Positions 17,566-25,247 of a DNA stretch of 64,000 bases are shown piece by piece. Position 1 is the first letter of the stretch. Every line of letters starts with the position of its first letter. A program made the translations under genes and the position numbers. This DNA is from Novosphingobium sediminicola. GTDB lineage: Bacteria > Pseudomonadota > Alphaproteobacteria > Sphingomonadales > Sphingomonadaceae. A model generated the notes under the pieces. That model made no database searches, had not been told where the DNA came from, and saw nothing but the letters and a program-made list of their open reading frames with translations. The stretch lies in the NCBI RefSeq assembly GCF_014196525.1, contig NZ_JACIDX010000024.1:1-64000 (forward strand), in the 5' to 3' direction.

Positions 17566-18338
17566 GCGCTGTTAACAATACTCGCGCGATCTACCCCAGC
17601 CTTGCGGGCAAGCGCGTTTTCATCAGCGGCGGGGCCAGCGGCATTGGCGAAGGTTTCGTCGAAGCCTTTGTGGCGCAGGGCGCGCATGTGGCTTTCTGCG
17701 ACATTGCAGAAGTGGCTGGAAAGGCGGTTGCAGCCCGCCTGAACACCGGCGCGAATGCCGCGCCGGTGTTCTTCCCCTGCGATCTGACCGACATGGCAGC
17801 CGTTCAGGCGATGATGGCGCAGGTGGAAGAAACGCTGGGCGGCATCGACGTGGTGGTCAACAATGCCGCCAATGACGACCGGCATTCCGTGGACGAAGTG
17901 ACGCCTGCCTATTGGGATCAAAGCATGGCGGTGAACCTGCGCCATCAATTCTTTGTCGCGCAGGCCGCCGTGCCTTCGATGAAGCGTTCGGGCGGCGGGG
18001 CGATCATCAACCTCGGCTCGATCAGCTGGCATCTGGGTCTCAATGATCTGGTGATCTATCAGACCGCCAAGGCCGCCATCGAGGGCATGACGCGCGGATT
18101 GGCGCGCGAACTGGGCCGCGACAATATCCGCGTCACCAGCATCATTCCGGGCAATGTCAAAACCCCGCGTCAGGAAAAATGGTATACGCCCGAGGGCGAG
18201 GCCGAGATCGTGGCCGCGCAATGCCTCGATGGCCGCCTCTTGCCGCATGATGTCGCGGCGTTGGCGCTGTTTCTGGCGTCCGACGATGCGCGGCTGATTA
18301 CGGGGCATGAATATTGGGTCGATGCGGGGTGGCGATAA
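17562..18338 (+). CDS. xylB: D-xylose 1-dehydrogenase (SDR)
   Basis: About 258 residues. NAD-dependent oxidation of D-xylose to xylonolactone. Rossmann motif SGGASGIGEG (about 20-29), NNAANDDRH, catalytic Ser in NLGSISWHLGLNDL and YQTAKAAIEG (Tyr/Lys). The C-terminus GNVKTPRQEKWYTPEGEAE and GHEYWVDAGWR agree almost residue for residue with Caulobacter XylB as I remember it, and this signature is specific for that enzyme within the huge SDR family. The start overlaps the xylX stop as ATGA. Its presence fixes the substrate of the operon as D-xylose more firmly than any other gene here. Confidence 0.95.
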   Translation: MSAVNNTRAIYPSLAGKRVFISGGASGIGEGFVEAFVAQGAHVAFCDIAEVAGKAVAARLNTGANAAPVFFPCDLTDMAAVQAMMAQVEETLGGIDVVVNNAANDDRHSVDEVTPAYWDQSMAVNLRHQFFVAQAAVPSMKRSGGGAIINLGSISWHLGLNDLVIYQTAKAAIEGMTRGLARELGRDNIRVTSIIPGNVKTPRQEKWYTPEGEAEIVAAQCLDGRLLPHDVAALALFLASDDARLITGHEYWVDAGWR

Positions 18339-19195
18339 TGACCGTGCAATCTGTCTGGGCGCTGGGCGCCACGCTGGGCGAAGGCCCGGTCTGGATTGAG
18401 CGCGACGCGGCTCTGTGGTTCGTTGATATCAAGGCCCCCGCGATCCATCGCTTCACCCCAGCCACGGGCGAGCAACGCAGTTGGGCCGCGCCCGCGCAGG
18501 TCGGCTGGGTGTTGCCCAGCGCGCGCGGGGATATGATCGCGGGGCTTCAGACCGGCGTGCATCGCTTTGATCCGGCAACGGGGGCGTTCACGCTCTTGGC
18601 CGCGCCCGAGGCGCATCTGCCGGGCAATCGGTTGAATGATGCCACGGTGGCGGGCGATGGCGCGATCTGGCTTGGGTCGATGGACGATGGTGAGGCGGCC
18701 GAAACCGGGCACTTTTATCGTCTGGATGGCGCAGGTTGCGTTGATACCGGCCTGCCGCCGGTGTCGATCACCAATGGCCCCGCCTTCTCGCCCGATGGCG
18801 CCACGCTTTATCACAATGACACGCTGGGCCGCAAAGTCTGGGCCAGCACAGTCGAGGATGGGCGCGTGGTCGCCACCCGTTTGTTTGCGGACATTGACGA
18901 GGGCTATCCCGATGGCCCCTGCGTCGATGCCGAGGGCTGCGTCTGGGTCAGCCTCTTCGCGGGCTGGGGGGTGCGGCGCTATGATCCATCCGGCGCGTTG
19001 ATGCAGACGATCCGCTTCCCGGTTGCCAATATCACCAAGATTGCCTTTGGCGGGCCGGATCTGCGCACCGCCTATGCCACGACTGCCGCCAAGGGATTGT
19101 CGGCGCAGGAGCGCGCGCAGCAACCTTTGGCAGGCGCCTTGTTTGCCTTTGATCCGGGCGTTGCGGGGCAGGCGGGCGTCTTGGCTCAAGTATAA
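18338..19195 (+). CDS. xylC: Xylonolactonase (SMP-30/gluconolactonase family)
   Basis: About 285 residues, six-bladed propeller. Hydrolyses xylono-1,4- or 1,5-lactone to D-xylonate. Metal-binding Glu is in TLGEGPVW near the N-terminus; further metal residues lie in NRLNDATVAGDGAIWLGSM, SITNGPAFSPDGATLYHND and YPDGPCVDAEGCVWVS. The pattern matches Caulobacter XylC. The start ATG shares the last base of the xylB stop (TAATG). No signal peptide, so it acts in the cytoplasm on the product of XylB. Confidence 0.92.
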   Translation: MTVQSVWALGATLGEGPVWIERDAALWFVDIKAPAIHRFTPATGEQRSWAAPAQVGWVLPSARGDMIAGLQTGVHRFDPATGAFTLLAAPEAHLPGNRLNDATVAGDGAIWLGSMDDGEAAETGHFYRLDGAGCVDTGLPPVSITNGPAFSPDGATLYHNDTLGRKVWASTVEDGRVVATRLFADIDEGYPDGPCVDAEGCVWVSLFAGWGVRRYDPSGALMQTIRFPVANITKIAFGGPDLRTAYATTAAKGLSAQERAQQPLAGALFAFDPGVAGQAGVLAQV

Positions 19196-19214
19196 GAAAC
19201 TACGGGAGAGTTTG

Positions 19215-20627
19215 ATGCAGGATGCTTCGCAAGGTCCCGTCAATACGGGGCTGATCGCCATGATCGTGGCGGTGGCCACGATCGGCGGCTTCATGTTCGG
19301 TTACGATTCAGGCGTCATCAACGGTACGCAAAAAGGGCTGGAGGCTGCCTTCGACCTTGGCAAGGTGGGCATCGGCATCAATGTCGGCGCGATCCTTGTC
19401 GGCTCTTCGGTGGGTGCGTTTGGCGCGGGGCGTCTGGCGGATCGCATCGGGCGGCGCGGGGTGATGAAACTGGCCGCCGTGCTGTTTCTGATCAGCGCGC
19501 TGATCGCCGGGGCGGCGGGATCATCGCTGGTGTTCATTTTGGCGCGCATCATCGGCGGCCTTGGCGTGGGCGCGGCCAGCGTCATTTCGCCGGTCTACAT
19601 CTCCGAAGTCGTGCCCGCCCATGTGCGCGGCCGCCTCTCCAGCGTGCAGCAGGTGATGATCATCACCGGCCTGACCGGGGCCTTTGTCGTCAACTATATT
19701 CTGGCGCAGGTGGCGGGCGATTCCACCGCGATCCTGTGGGCCGACCAGCCCGCGTGGCGCTGGATGTTCTGGCTTCAGGCTTTGCCCGCCGCGATCTATT
19801 TCGTCGCGCTGATGTTCATTCCTGAAAGCCCGCGTTACCTTGTTGCGAAGGGCGATGATGCGGGCGCGCAGGCCGTGCTGACCCGCCTGTTCGATGGCGA
19901 TGTGGCGCGCCGCATGGTGGGCGAAATCCGCGCCAGCCTTGCCGCCGATCATCATCGCCCGCGCCTGTCCGACCTGATCGACAAGGCCACCGGGCGCATC
20001 CGCCCCATCGTGTGGACCGGCATTGGTCTGGCCGTGTTTCAGCAGCTCGTGGGCATTAACGTCGTGTTCTATTACGGCGCGACCCTGTGGCAGGCGGTGG
20101 GTTTCTCGGAAAACTATTCCTTGCAGATCAACATCCTGTCGGGCGTTGTTTCGATTGCGGGTTGCCTCGCCACGCTGCTGCTGGTGGACCGGGTGGGGCG
20201 CAAGCCGCTGCTGCTGGTCGGCTCGGCGGGCATGGCGGTGACGCTGGGCGTGGTGGCTTGGGCCTTTTCCACGGCCATCCACGGGGGCGATGGTTCGGTC
20301 AGCCTGCCGGGGCGTAATGGTGTGATCGCGCTCTTCGCGGCCAATGCCTATGTCGTGTTTTTCAACATGAGCTGGGGCCCAATCATGTGGGTCATGCTGG
20401 GCGAAATGTTCCCCAATCAGATCCGTGGCTCGGGGCTGGCGGTTTCGGGCTTTGCCCAATGGATCGCCAATGCGGCCATCTCGGTCAGCTTCCCCGCGCT
20501 GGTCGTCTCGCCGGGTCTGGCGATCGCCTATACCGGCTATGCGCTGGCGGCGGCGGCGTCCTTCTTCTTCGTCCGCGCCATGGTGCGCGAGACCAAGGGC
20601 GTCAGTCTGGAGCAGATGGAAGGTTGA
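19215..20627 (+). CDS. MFS sugar:proton symporter (xylose porter)
   Basis: About 470 residues with twelve membrane segments. Sugar-porter signatures are GYDSGVING (helix 1), GRLADRIGRRGVMK, PESPRYLVAKG after helix 6, QQLVGINVVFYYG in helix 7 and RETKG before the C-terminus. Similar to XylE-like porters; a homologue is part of the Caulobacter xyl gene set. ATG at 19215 has GGGAGAG 4 bases upstream. It is the last gene of the xyl operon and is followed by a hairpin terminator. D-xylose is the likely cargo from context. Confidence 0.9.
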   Translation: MQDASQGPVNTGLIAMIVAVATIGGFMFGYDSGVINGTQKGLEAAFDLGKVGIGINVGAILVGSSVGAFGAGRLADRIGRRGVMKLAAVLFLISALIAGAAGSSLVFILARIIGGLGVGAASVISPVYISEVVPAHVRGRLSSVQQVMIITGLTGAFVVNYILAQVAGDSTAILWADQPAWRWMFWLQALPAAIYFVALMFIPESPRYLVAKGDDAGAQAVLTRLFDGDVARRMVGEIRASLAADHHRPRLSDLIDKATGRIRPIVWTGIGLAVFQQLVGINVVFYYGATLWQAVGFSENYSLQINILSGVVSIAGCLATLLLVDRVGRKPLLLVGSAGMAVTLGVVAWAFSTAIHGGDGSVSLPGRNGVIALFAANAYVVFFNMSWGPIMWVMLGEMFPNQIRGSGLAVSGFAQWIANAAISVSFPALVVSPGLAIAYTGYALAAAASFFFVRAMVRETKGVSLEQMEG

Positions 20628-20633
20628 ACGAAA

Positions 20634-20660
20634 AACGGGGGCTTGGCGGCCCCCGTTTCT
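20634..20660. terminator. Terminator after the xylose operon
   Basis: AACGGGGGC (20634-20642) pairs with GCCCCCGTT (20649-20657) around six bases, followed by TCTTT on the plus strand; the A-run before the stem gives T on the minus strand. It can also serve the convergent mannonate dehydratase gene ending at 20686. Confidence 0.85.
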
Positions 20661-20685
20661 TTATGTCTGGTTGCGACTATCGGCC

Positions 20686-21894
20686 TTACCAATTCCACAT
20701 GGTACCATCTTCGAGCCTTGCGACGGGGAGGTAAGCCGGCTTGTAAGGATACTTGGCGGCCAGCGTTTCGTCGATGTCCACACCATGGCCCGGCGTATCG
20801 CCGACATAGAGCATGCCCTTGTCGAACGTGTAATCGTGGGGGAAAACCTCGTCGGTTTCGGGCGTGTGGCGCATATATTCCTGAATGCCGAAGTTGGGCA
20901 CCCAGGTGTCGAAATGCAGCGCGGTGCCCATGGTCACGGGCGACAGGTCAGTGGCGCCGTGGCAACCGGTGCGGACCTGGTACATGCTGGCCAGATCGGC
21001 GATGCGGCGCAGATGGGTGATGCCGCCAGCGCCCACGATGGTGGCGCGGATATAGTCGATGAGCTGGTTCTGGATCAGGTCCTTGGCGTCCCAGATCGTG
21101 TTGAAAATCTCGCCCACGGCCAAAGGCGTGGTGGTGTGCTGGCGGATCAGCTTGAAGGCTTCCTGATTTTCCGCAGGCGTCACATCCTCCAGCCAGAACA
21201 GCGAGTAAGGTTCCAAAGCCTTGCCCAGTTGGGCGGCCTCGGTGGGGCTGTAGCGGTGGTGGCCGTCATGCAGCAGATGGTGATCGAAACCATAGGTCTC
21301 GCGCAGCTTTTCAAACAGTTTCGGCACGTAATTCAGCGCTTTGCGCGTGTCCCAGCCGGTGACCGAGGGCAGCGCCGCATCGGCCGGTTCATAGAACAGC
21401 TTGCCCCGGCCCACACCGTAAGCATCCTTGATGCCCGGCACACCGGTCTGCGCGCGGATGGCCTTATAGCCAAGGTCGATATACTGACCAACTGCGTCAA
21501 CCGTCTCGGCAATATCGCTGCCATTGGCATGACCATAGACCATCACGCCATCGCGGCTGCGCCCGCCAAGAAGTTGGTAGAGCGGCATGCCCGCCATCTT
21601 GGCCTTGATGTCCCACAGGGCCACGTCCACGGCGGCGATCGCGCGCATCGTGACCGGCCCGCGGCGCCAATAGGCCCCGCGATAGAGATATTGCCAGATA
21701 TCCTCGGAATTGCGCGGGTCCATGCCGATAAGGCACGGAATTACATGGTCTTCCAGATAGGAAACAACCGCCTTTTCGCGGCCGTTGAGCGTCGCGTCGC
21801 CGATGCCGTACACGCCCTGATCGGTCTCGATCTTGAGCGTGACAAAGTTGCGACCCGGGCAGGTGACGATGACGCGGGCGGAGGTGATTTTCAT
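20686..21894 (-). CDS. manD: D-mannonate dehydratase, enolase superfamily
   Basis: About 402 residues. Converts D-mannonate to 2-keto-3-deoxygluconate in glucuronate breakdown, replacing UxuA. Counting from the ATG at 21894, Arg147, Tyr159, Asp210 and His212 (LLHDGHHR) stand at the numbers I recall for the structurally studied N. aromaticivorans ManD, and Glu residues of WLEDVTP and AVGEIF complete the magnesium site. The whole protein is nearly the same as that enzyme, down to the C-terminus ARLEDGTMWNW. A second in-frame ATG at 21909 would add five residues. It diverges from a FadR-type regulator with inverted repeats between them. No fructuronate reductase or uronate isomerase gene is in the window. 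Confidence 0.95.
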   Translation of the reverse strand: MKITSARVIVTCPGRNFVTLKIETDQGVYGIGDATLNGREKAVVSYLEDHVIPCLIGMDPRNSEDIWQYLYRGAYWRRGPVTMRAIAAVDVALWDIKAKMAGMPLYQLLGGRSRDGVMVYGHANGSDIAETVDAVGQYIDLGYKAIRAQTGVPGIKDAYGVGRGKLFYEPADAALPSVTGWDTRKALNYVPKLFEKLRETYGFDHHLLHDGHHRYSPTEAAQLGKALEPYSLFWLEDVTPAENQEAFKLIRQHTTTPLAVGEIFNTIWDAKDLIQNQLIDYIRATIVGAGGITHLRRIADLASMYQVRTGCHGATDLSPVTMGTALHFDTWVPNFGIQEYMRHTPETDEVFPHDYTFDKGMLYVGDTPGHGVDIDETLAAKYPYKPAYLPVARLEDGTMWNW

Positions 21895-21925
21895 GGGAGC
21901 GGTGCTCATGGGGATATTGTTCCCG

Positions 21926-21980
21926 AATTGGTCTGCTTGTGCTAGAGAAGACTCTTGACCAATTTGAGTTGGCCTGTCAA
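21926..21980. promoter_or_regulatory. Inverted repeats between manD and the GntR gene
   Basis: AATTGGTC at 21926-21933 and GACCAATT at 21957-21964 are exact inverted copies. The second overlaps another symmetric element, TTGAC (21955-21959) with GTCAA (21976-21980), which encloses CCAA/TTGG at 21959-21962 and 21969-21972. AATTGGTC-type half sites are typical of FadR-subfamily uronate regulators (ExuR/UxuR), so these are probable operators of the adjacent regulator. Confidence 0.65.
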
Positions 21981-22024
21981 TTTCTAATTAAGCGGTAAGG
22001 CCATTTCGCGCAAAGGTGACCCAG

Positions 22025-22780
22025 ATGAACGATACCAGTCCCACGCAAGAGCGCCTCTATCAGGACCTTGCGCGGCGTTTGATGGAAGAACTTGTCAGCG
22101 GCCGCTATGAAGTGGGCGACCGCCTGCCGGCAGAGCGCGAATTATCCGCGCAATTCAACGTCTCACGCCCCACCGTGCGCGAGGCGGTGATCGCGCTGGA
22201 AGTGCAGGGTCTGGTCGAGGTCCGCGTGGGTTCGGGCGCCTATGTGCGTCGTCTGCCCGGCAAGGGCGACATACCCGGCTTCAACATTTCCGCCTTCGAA
22301 TTGACCGAGGCGCGCCTGCTGTTTGAAGGTGAGGCCGCCGCTCTGGCCGCGACCACTATCACCGAGGAAGGTCTGGCAGAACTGGCCGCATTGGTCGAGG
22401 AGATCGAGAGCGAGAACAGCAACCCGCATGGCACCGAAAAGGCCGACCGCGCCTTTCATCTGGCCATCGCGCGGGCCACGCGCAACGCCGCTGTGGCCGA
22501 GGCGGTCGAGCGCCTCTGGTCCTTGCGCGCGGATTCGCCTGAAAGCGCGCTGCTGCACGAAAAGGCCCGCAGCGCCAACATCAAGCCCGTGGTCGAGGAG
22601 CACACCGCCGTCCTCGAAGCCCTGCGCGCCCGCGATCCCGCCGCCGCCCGCGCCGCCATGCGCACCCATCTCGCCAGCGTCCTCGACAGCCTCCTCTTCG
22701 CCACCGAGGAAAAGGCCATCGCTGAAGCGCGCCGCGCATCTCAAGCGCGCAGGGATCGATATACCAAAGCTACCAGTTGA
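22025..22780 (+). CDS. FadR-subfamily GntR regulator (uronate type)
   Basis: About 251 residues. Winged helix-turn-helix RLPAERELSAQFNVSRPTVREAVIALEVQGLVEVRVGSGAYV at about 38-80 is split here into its parts: recognition helix SRPTVREAV and wing VGSGAYV. The FCD effector domain follows with its metal/ligand histidines in HLAIARATRN and EEHTAVLEAL. ATG at 22025 is preferred because AAGGTG ends 7 bases upstream; a GTG at 22016 lies inside that ribosome site. Divergent from manD, it most likely represses uronate genes and responds to a hexuronate or aldonate such as mannonate. Confidence 0.88.
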   Translation: MNDTSPTQERLYQDLARRLMEELVSGRYEVGDRLPAERELSAQFNVSRPTVREAVIALEVQGLVEVRVGSGAYVRRLPGKGDIPGFNISAFELTEARLLFEGEAAALAATTITEEGLAELAALVEEIESENSNPHGTEKADRAFHLAIARATRNAAVAEAVERLWSLRADSPESALLHEKARSANIKPVVEEHTAVLEALRARDPAAARAAMRTHLASVLDSLLFATEEKAIAEARRASQARRDRYTKATS

Positions 22781-22807
22781 GCGTTGCATTCGGGCGGGGT
22801 GAATGTA

Positions 22808-22840
22808 CGATATATGGATAATAATTCCATATATCGGAGG
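22808..22840 (+). promoter_or_regulatory. 11-bp perfect inverted repeat touching the GH28 ribosome site
   Basis: CGATATATGGA (22808-22818) and TCCATATATCG (22826-22836) are exact inverted copies separated by seven A/T bases. The right arm runs directly into GGAGG (22836-22840), the ribosome site for the GTG start at 22845. It could be an operator or an RNA hairpin that hides the ribosome site. Confidence 0.65.
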
Positions 22841-22844
22841 ATTT

Positions 22845-24227
22845 GTGACGCATCCCAACCGGCGTGAAGCCATCGCGGGGCTGGCCTTGGCGCCTTTGCT
22901 GACCGGGGCTGCGGCCCCCGCGCTGCGCATGGAGCAGGTGAGCATCAAGGCGCCGTTTCCGATGGAGCCGATTGCGGTGCCGGATTTCACGTCAGCGCCC
23001 CGCTTTCCGATCACCCGTTTCGGCGCACGGCCTGAGAATCGCCGCCGCAACATACGGGCCATAGCCCATGCCATTGCGGCGGCCAGCAAGGCGCGGGGCG
23101 GGCGTGTTGTCGTTCCCGCCGGGACGTGGGATGTGGGCGGCATCCGCCTGCTCAGCCATGTCGATCTGCATCTGGAGGAGGGGGCTGTGCTGCTCTTTTC
23201 GCCCGATCCGGCCGATTATCTGCCGCCGGTGCCCAGCAGTTGGGAGGGGGTGGAATGCATGAATTACGCCCCGCTGATCTATGCTTATGACTGCGAAAAC
23301 ATTGCTATTTCCGGGCGCGGCAAGGTGCGGGCGCGCATGGATGTGTGGCAGCAATGGGCGGCGCGACCCAAGGCGCATCTCGACGCGTTGATTGCGCTTT
23401 ACCAGATGGCGCGTGCGGGCGTTCCGACCGAACAGCGCGACATGACCAAGGGCGAGGCCCATCTGCGCCCGCAATTCATCCAGTTCAACCGTTGTCGCCA
23501 TGCGTTGATCGAGGATATTTCTATTGAAAACAGCCCTTTCTGGACCGTGCATCTCTATCTATCGCGCGATGTCGTGCTGCGCCGCGCCAATATCCGCGCG
23601 CGCGGGCACAACAATGACGGTTGCGACCCGGAAATGAGCCAGAACGTGTTGATCGAGGATTGCCGGTTCGATCAGGGCGACGATGCCGTCTCGGTCAAAT
23701 CGGGGCGTGAGGATGATGCATGGCGTCTGGCTACGCCCGCGCGCAACATTGTGGTGCGGCGATGTCATGTGCGCAACGGGCATCAGTTGATGGCCATTGG
23801 CAGCGAATTGTCGGGCGGGGTGGAGAATGTCTGGGTGGACCAATGCCGTGTGTTTCAGGAGGCGCGCGGTGAAACCAACAGTGATTTCAACAATCTGCTC
23901 TATATCAAGACCAATGAGCGGCGGGGTGGCTTTGTCCGCTCCATCCATATGACCAATATTGCCGCAGGGGCGATCAAGGGCGGGGTGCTCTCGATTGAGA
24001 CGGATGTGCTGTATCAATGGCGCACTTTGCTGCCCACCTATCAGCGCCGCTTGACGCCGATTGAGGGTGTGCATGTTTCGGGCGTCAAGGTGGCAGGCGC
24101 GGGCTTTCGCGTGAACATCAAGGCCGAGCGTGAGGCGCCGGTGCGCGATGTAACGCTGTCCGACATTGCGATTGACGGCGCAGCCGGAACCACGCTCGAC
24201 AATGTTACGGGTTTTTCAGATCGTTAA
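22845..24227 (+). CDS. GH28 polygalacturonase-like enzyme, exported
   Basis: About 460 residues. Right-handed beta-helix hydrolase acting on galacturonate linkages in pectin. Catalytic motifs are NNDGCDPE (residues about 256-263), QGDDAVSVKSG (277-287), NGHQLMAIGSE (311-321, a variant of the usual GHG) and YIKTNERRGG. GTG at 22845 is the chosen start since GGAGG is spaced four bases before it, and it opens with PNRREAIAGLALAPLLTGA, a likely twin-arginine signal; upstream codons give no signal. Size and motifs match exo-polygalacturonases or rhamnogalacturonan-type GH28. The 3' end overlaps the convergent IclR gene by 4 bases. Confidence 0.88.
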   Translation: MTHPNRREAIAGLALAPLLTGAAAPALRMEQVSIKAPFPMEPIAVPDFTSAPRFPITRFGARPENRRRNIRAIAHAIAAASKARGGRVVVPAGTWDVGGIRLLSHVDLHLEEGAVLLFSPDPADYLPPVPSSWEGVECMNYAPLIYAYDCENIAISGRGKVRARMDVWQQWAARPKAHLDALIALYQMARAGVPTEQRDMTKGEAHLRPQFIQFNRCRHALIEDISIENSPFWTVHLYLSRDVVLRRANIRARGHNNDGCDPEMSQNVLIEDCRFDQGDDAVSVKSGREDDAWRLATPARNIVVRRCHVRNGHQLMAIGSELSGGVENVWVDQCRVFQEARGETNSDFNNLLYIKTNERRGGFVRSIHMTNIAAGAIKGGVLSIETDVLYQWRTLLPTYQRRLTPIEGVHVSGVKVAGAGFRVNIKAEREAPVRDVTLSDIAIDGAAGTTLDNVTGFSDR

Positions 24228-25006
24228 GGCCGCCAACCAATCGCCGCGCTGACATCGTCGGCGCATTGCTTGACCTTGTCAGCCAGCTCTCCGGCAATGT
24301 CATCGGTCAGATAATGGGCGGCGCTGGCGATGCTGATCGCCACGCAGATCGCGCCGCGCGCATTGCGCACCGGGGCGGCGATGGAGCGCACGCCGTCGCC
24401 CAATTCGCTGTCATGGCGCACAAGGCCTTCTTCCTTGTAGGCGCGCATCCTTGTCAGGAAATTCTCCAGATCGGCCTCGGTCCCATTATCGGCATGGGCT
24501 TGTTTCCAGAGCTTTTTCCAGCTCGCCTCGCTGTCATCCAGCATCAGCGCCTTGCCAAGGCCCGTCTCTGCAATCGGGCGGCGGTCCCCCGGCGCCGTAG
24601 CCACGCGCAGTCGCTGGCGTCCGGTCACGCGTTCAAGATGGCGCGACCAGTTGCCCTCACGGTTGCCGATGAACACGCAAAATCCGGTCTGGGCCGAAAG
24701 CGCCTCCATGCGGGGGCGGGCGATGCGGACATAGTCGGTCTGCTCGCTGGCCAGCACGCCCAGTTGCAGCAATTTGGGCCCCAGCGCAAAGCCGTCGGGC
24801 GTCACGGCCAGATAGTCGCGCGTGCGCAGCGCATGGGCCAGACGATGCGCGGTGGTGCGGTTCATGCCCAGTTTACGCGCCAGATCGACCGCACGGATCG
24901 GCCCGTCGATCACCTCGTCCAGGATGTCGAGCGCGCGCATCAGCGTTTGCGCGCCTTTTACCGTGTTGCTGTCCGGTGTGGTTTCCTGAGTGTCGTCGTC
25001 GGCCAT
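24224..25006 (-). CDS. IclR-family regulator (KdgR-like)
   Basis: About 260 residues. N-terminal winged helix (TLMRALDILDEVIDGPIRAV then LGMNRTTAHRLAHAL) and C-terminal IclR effector domain with RPIAETGLGKALML and VRSIAAPVRNARGAICVAIS. IclR proteins of the KdgR type control pectin genes in many bacteria and sense 2-keto-3-deoxygluconate. It lies between the first pectinase and the first pectin TBDR, divergent from the receptor, and CAAT(A/G)TGAA motifs stand in the shared promoter region and before other pectin genes. It is therefore the best candidate for local control of the pectin block. Confidence 0.87.
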   Translation of the reverse strand: MADDDTQETTPDSNTVKGAQTLMRALDILDEVIDGPIRAVDLARKLGMNRTTAHRLAHALRTRDYLAVTPDGFALGPKLLQLGVLASEQTDYVRIARPRMEALSAQTGFCVFIGNREGNWSRHLERVTGRQRLRVATAPGDRRPIAETGLGKALMLDDSEASWKKLWKQAHADNGTEADLENFLTRMRAYKEEGLVRHDSELGDGVRSIAAPVRNARGAICVAISIASAAHYLTDDIAGELADKVKQCADDVSAAIGWRP

Positions 25007-25050
25007 GGGCTGCTTTTAGATCCTTTTGGCGCGAAAGCAATGCGGTGTGC

Positions 25051-25158
25051 GCAATGTGAAACATGGAGGCGGTGTGTGCAAAATGCAACAGGGGCGGATT
25101 TCCGTAAAAATTCACCGCACTGTCCCGCAATATGAAATTTGCTTGCAATATATGGATT
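25051..25158. promoter_or_regulatory. Cluster of CAAT(A/G)TGAA motifs between iclR and TBDR
   Basis: GCAATGTGAAAC at 25051-25062 and GCAATATGAAAT at 25127-25138 are near-identical direct copies, and GCAATATATGGATT at 25145-25158 is a related element that also shares ATATATGGAT with the inverted repeat at 22808. The gap 25007-25247 contains no gene. The A/T-rich motifs stand out in GC-rich DNA and are likely regulator sites. Confidence 0.55.
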
Positions 25159-25247
25159 GACGCGCTCACATATCGGACTTATCCATCATGCCAACGGGAC
25201 GCCCGTTGCCGTAAATCCGGCAAGCAGAGGCAGGGCCCGCACATGGG

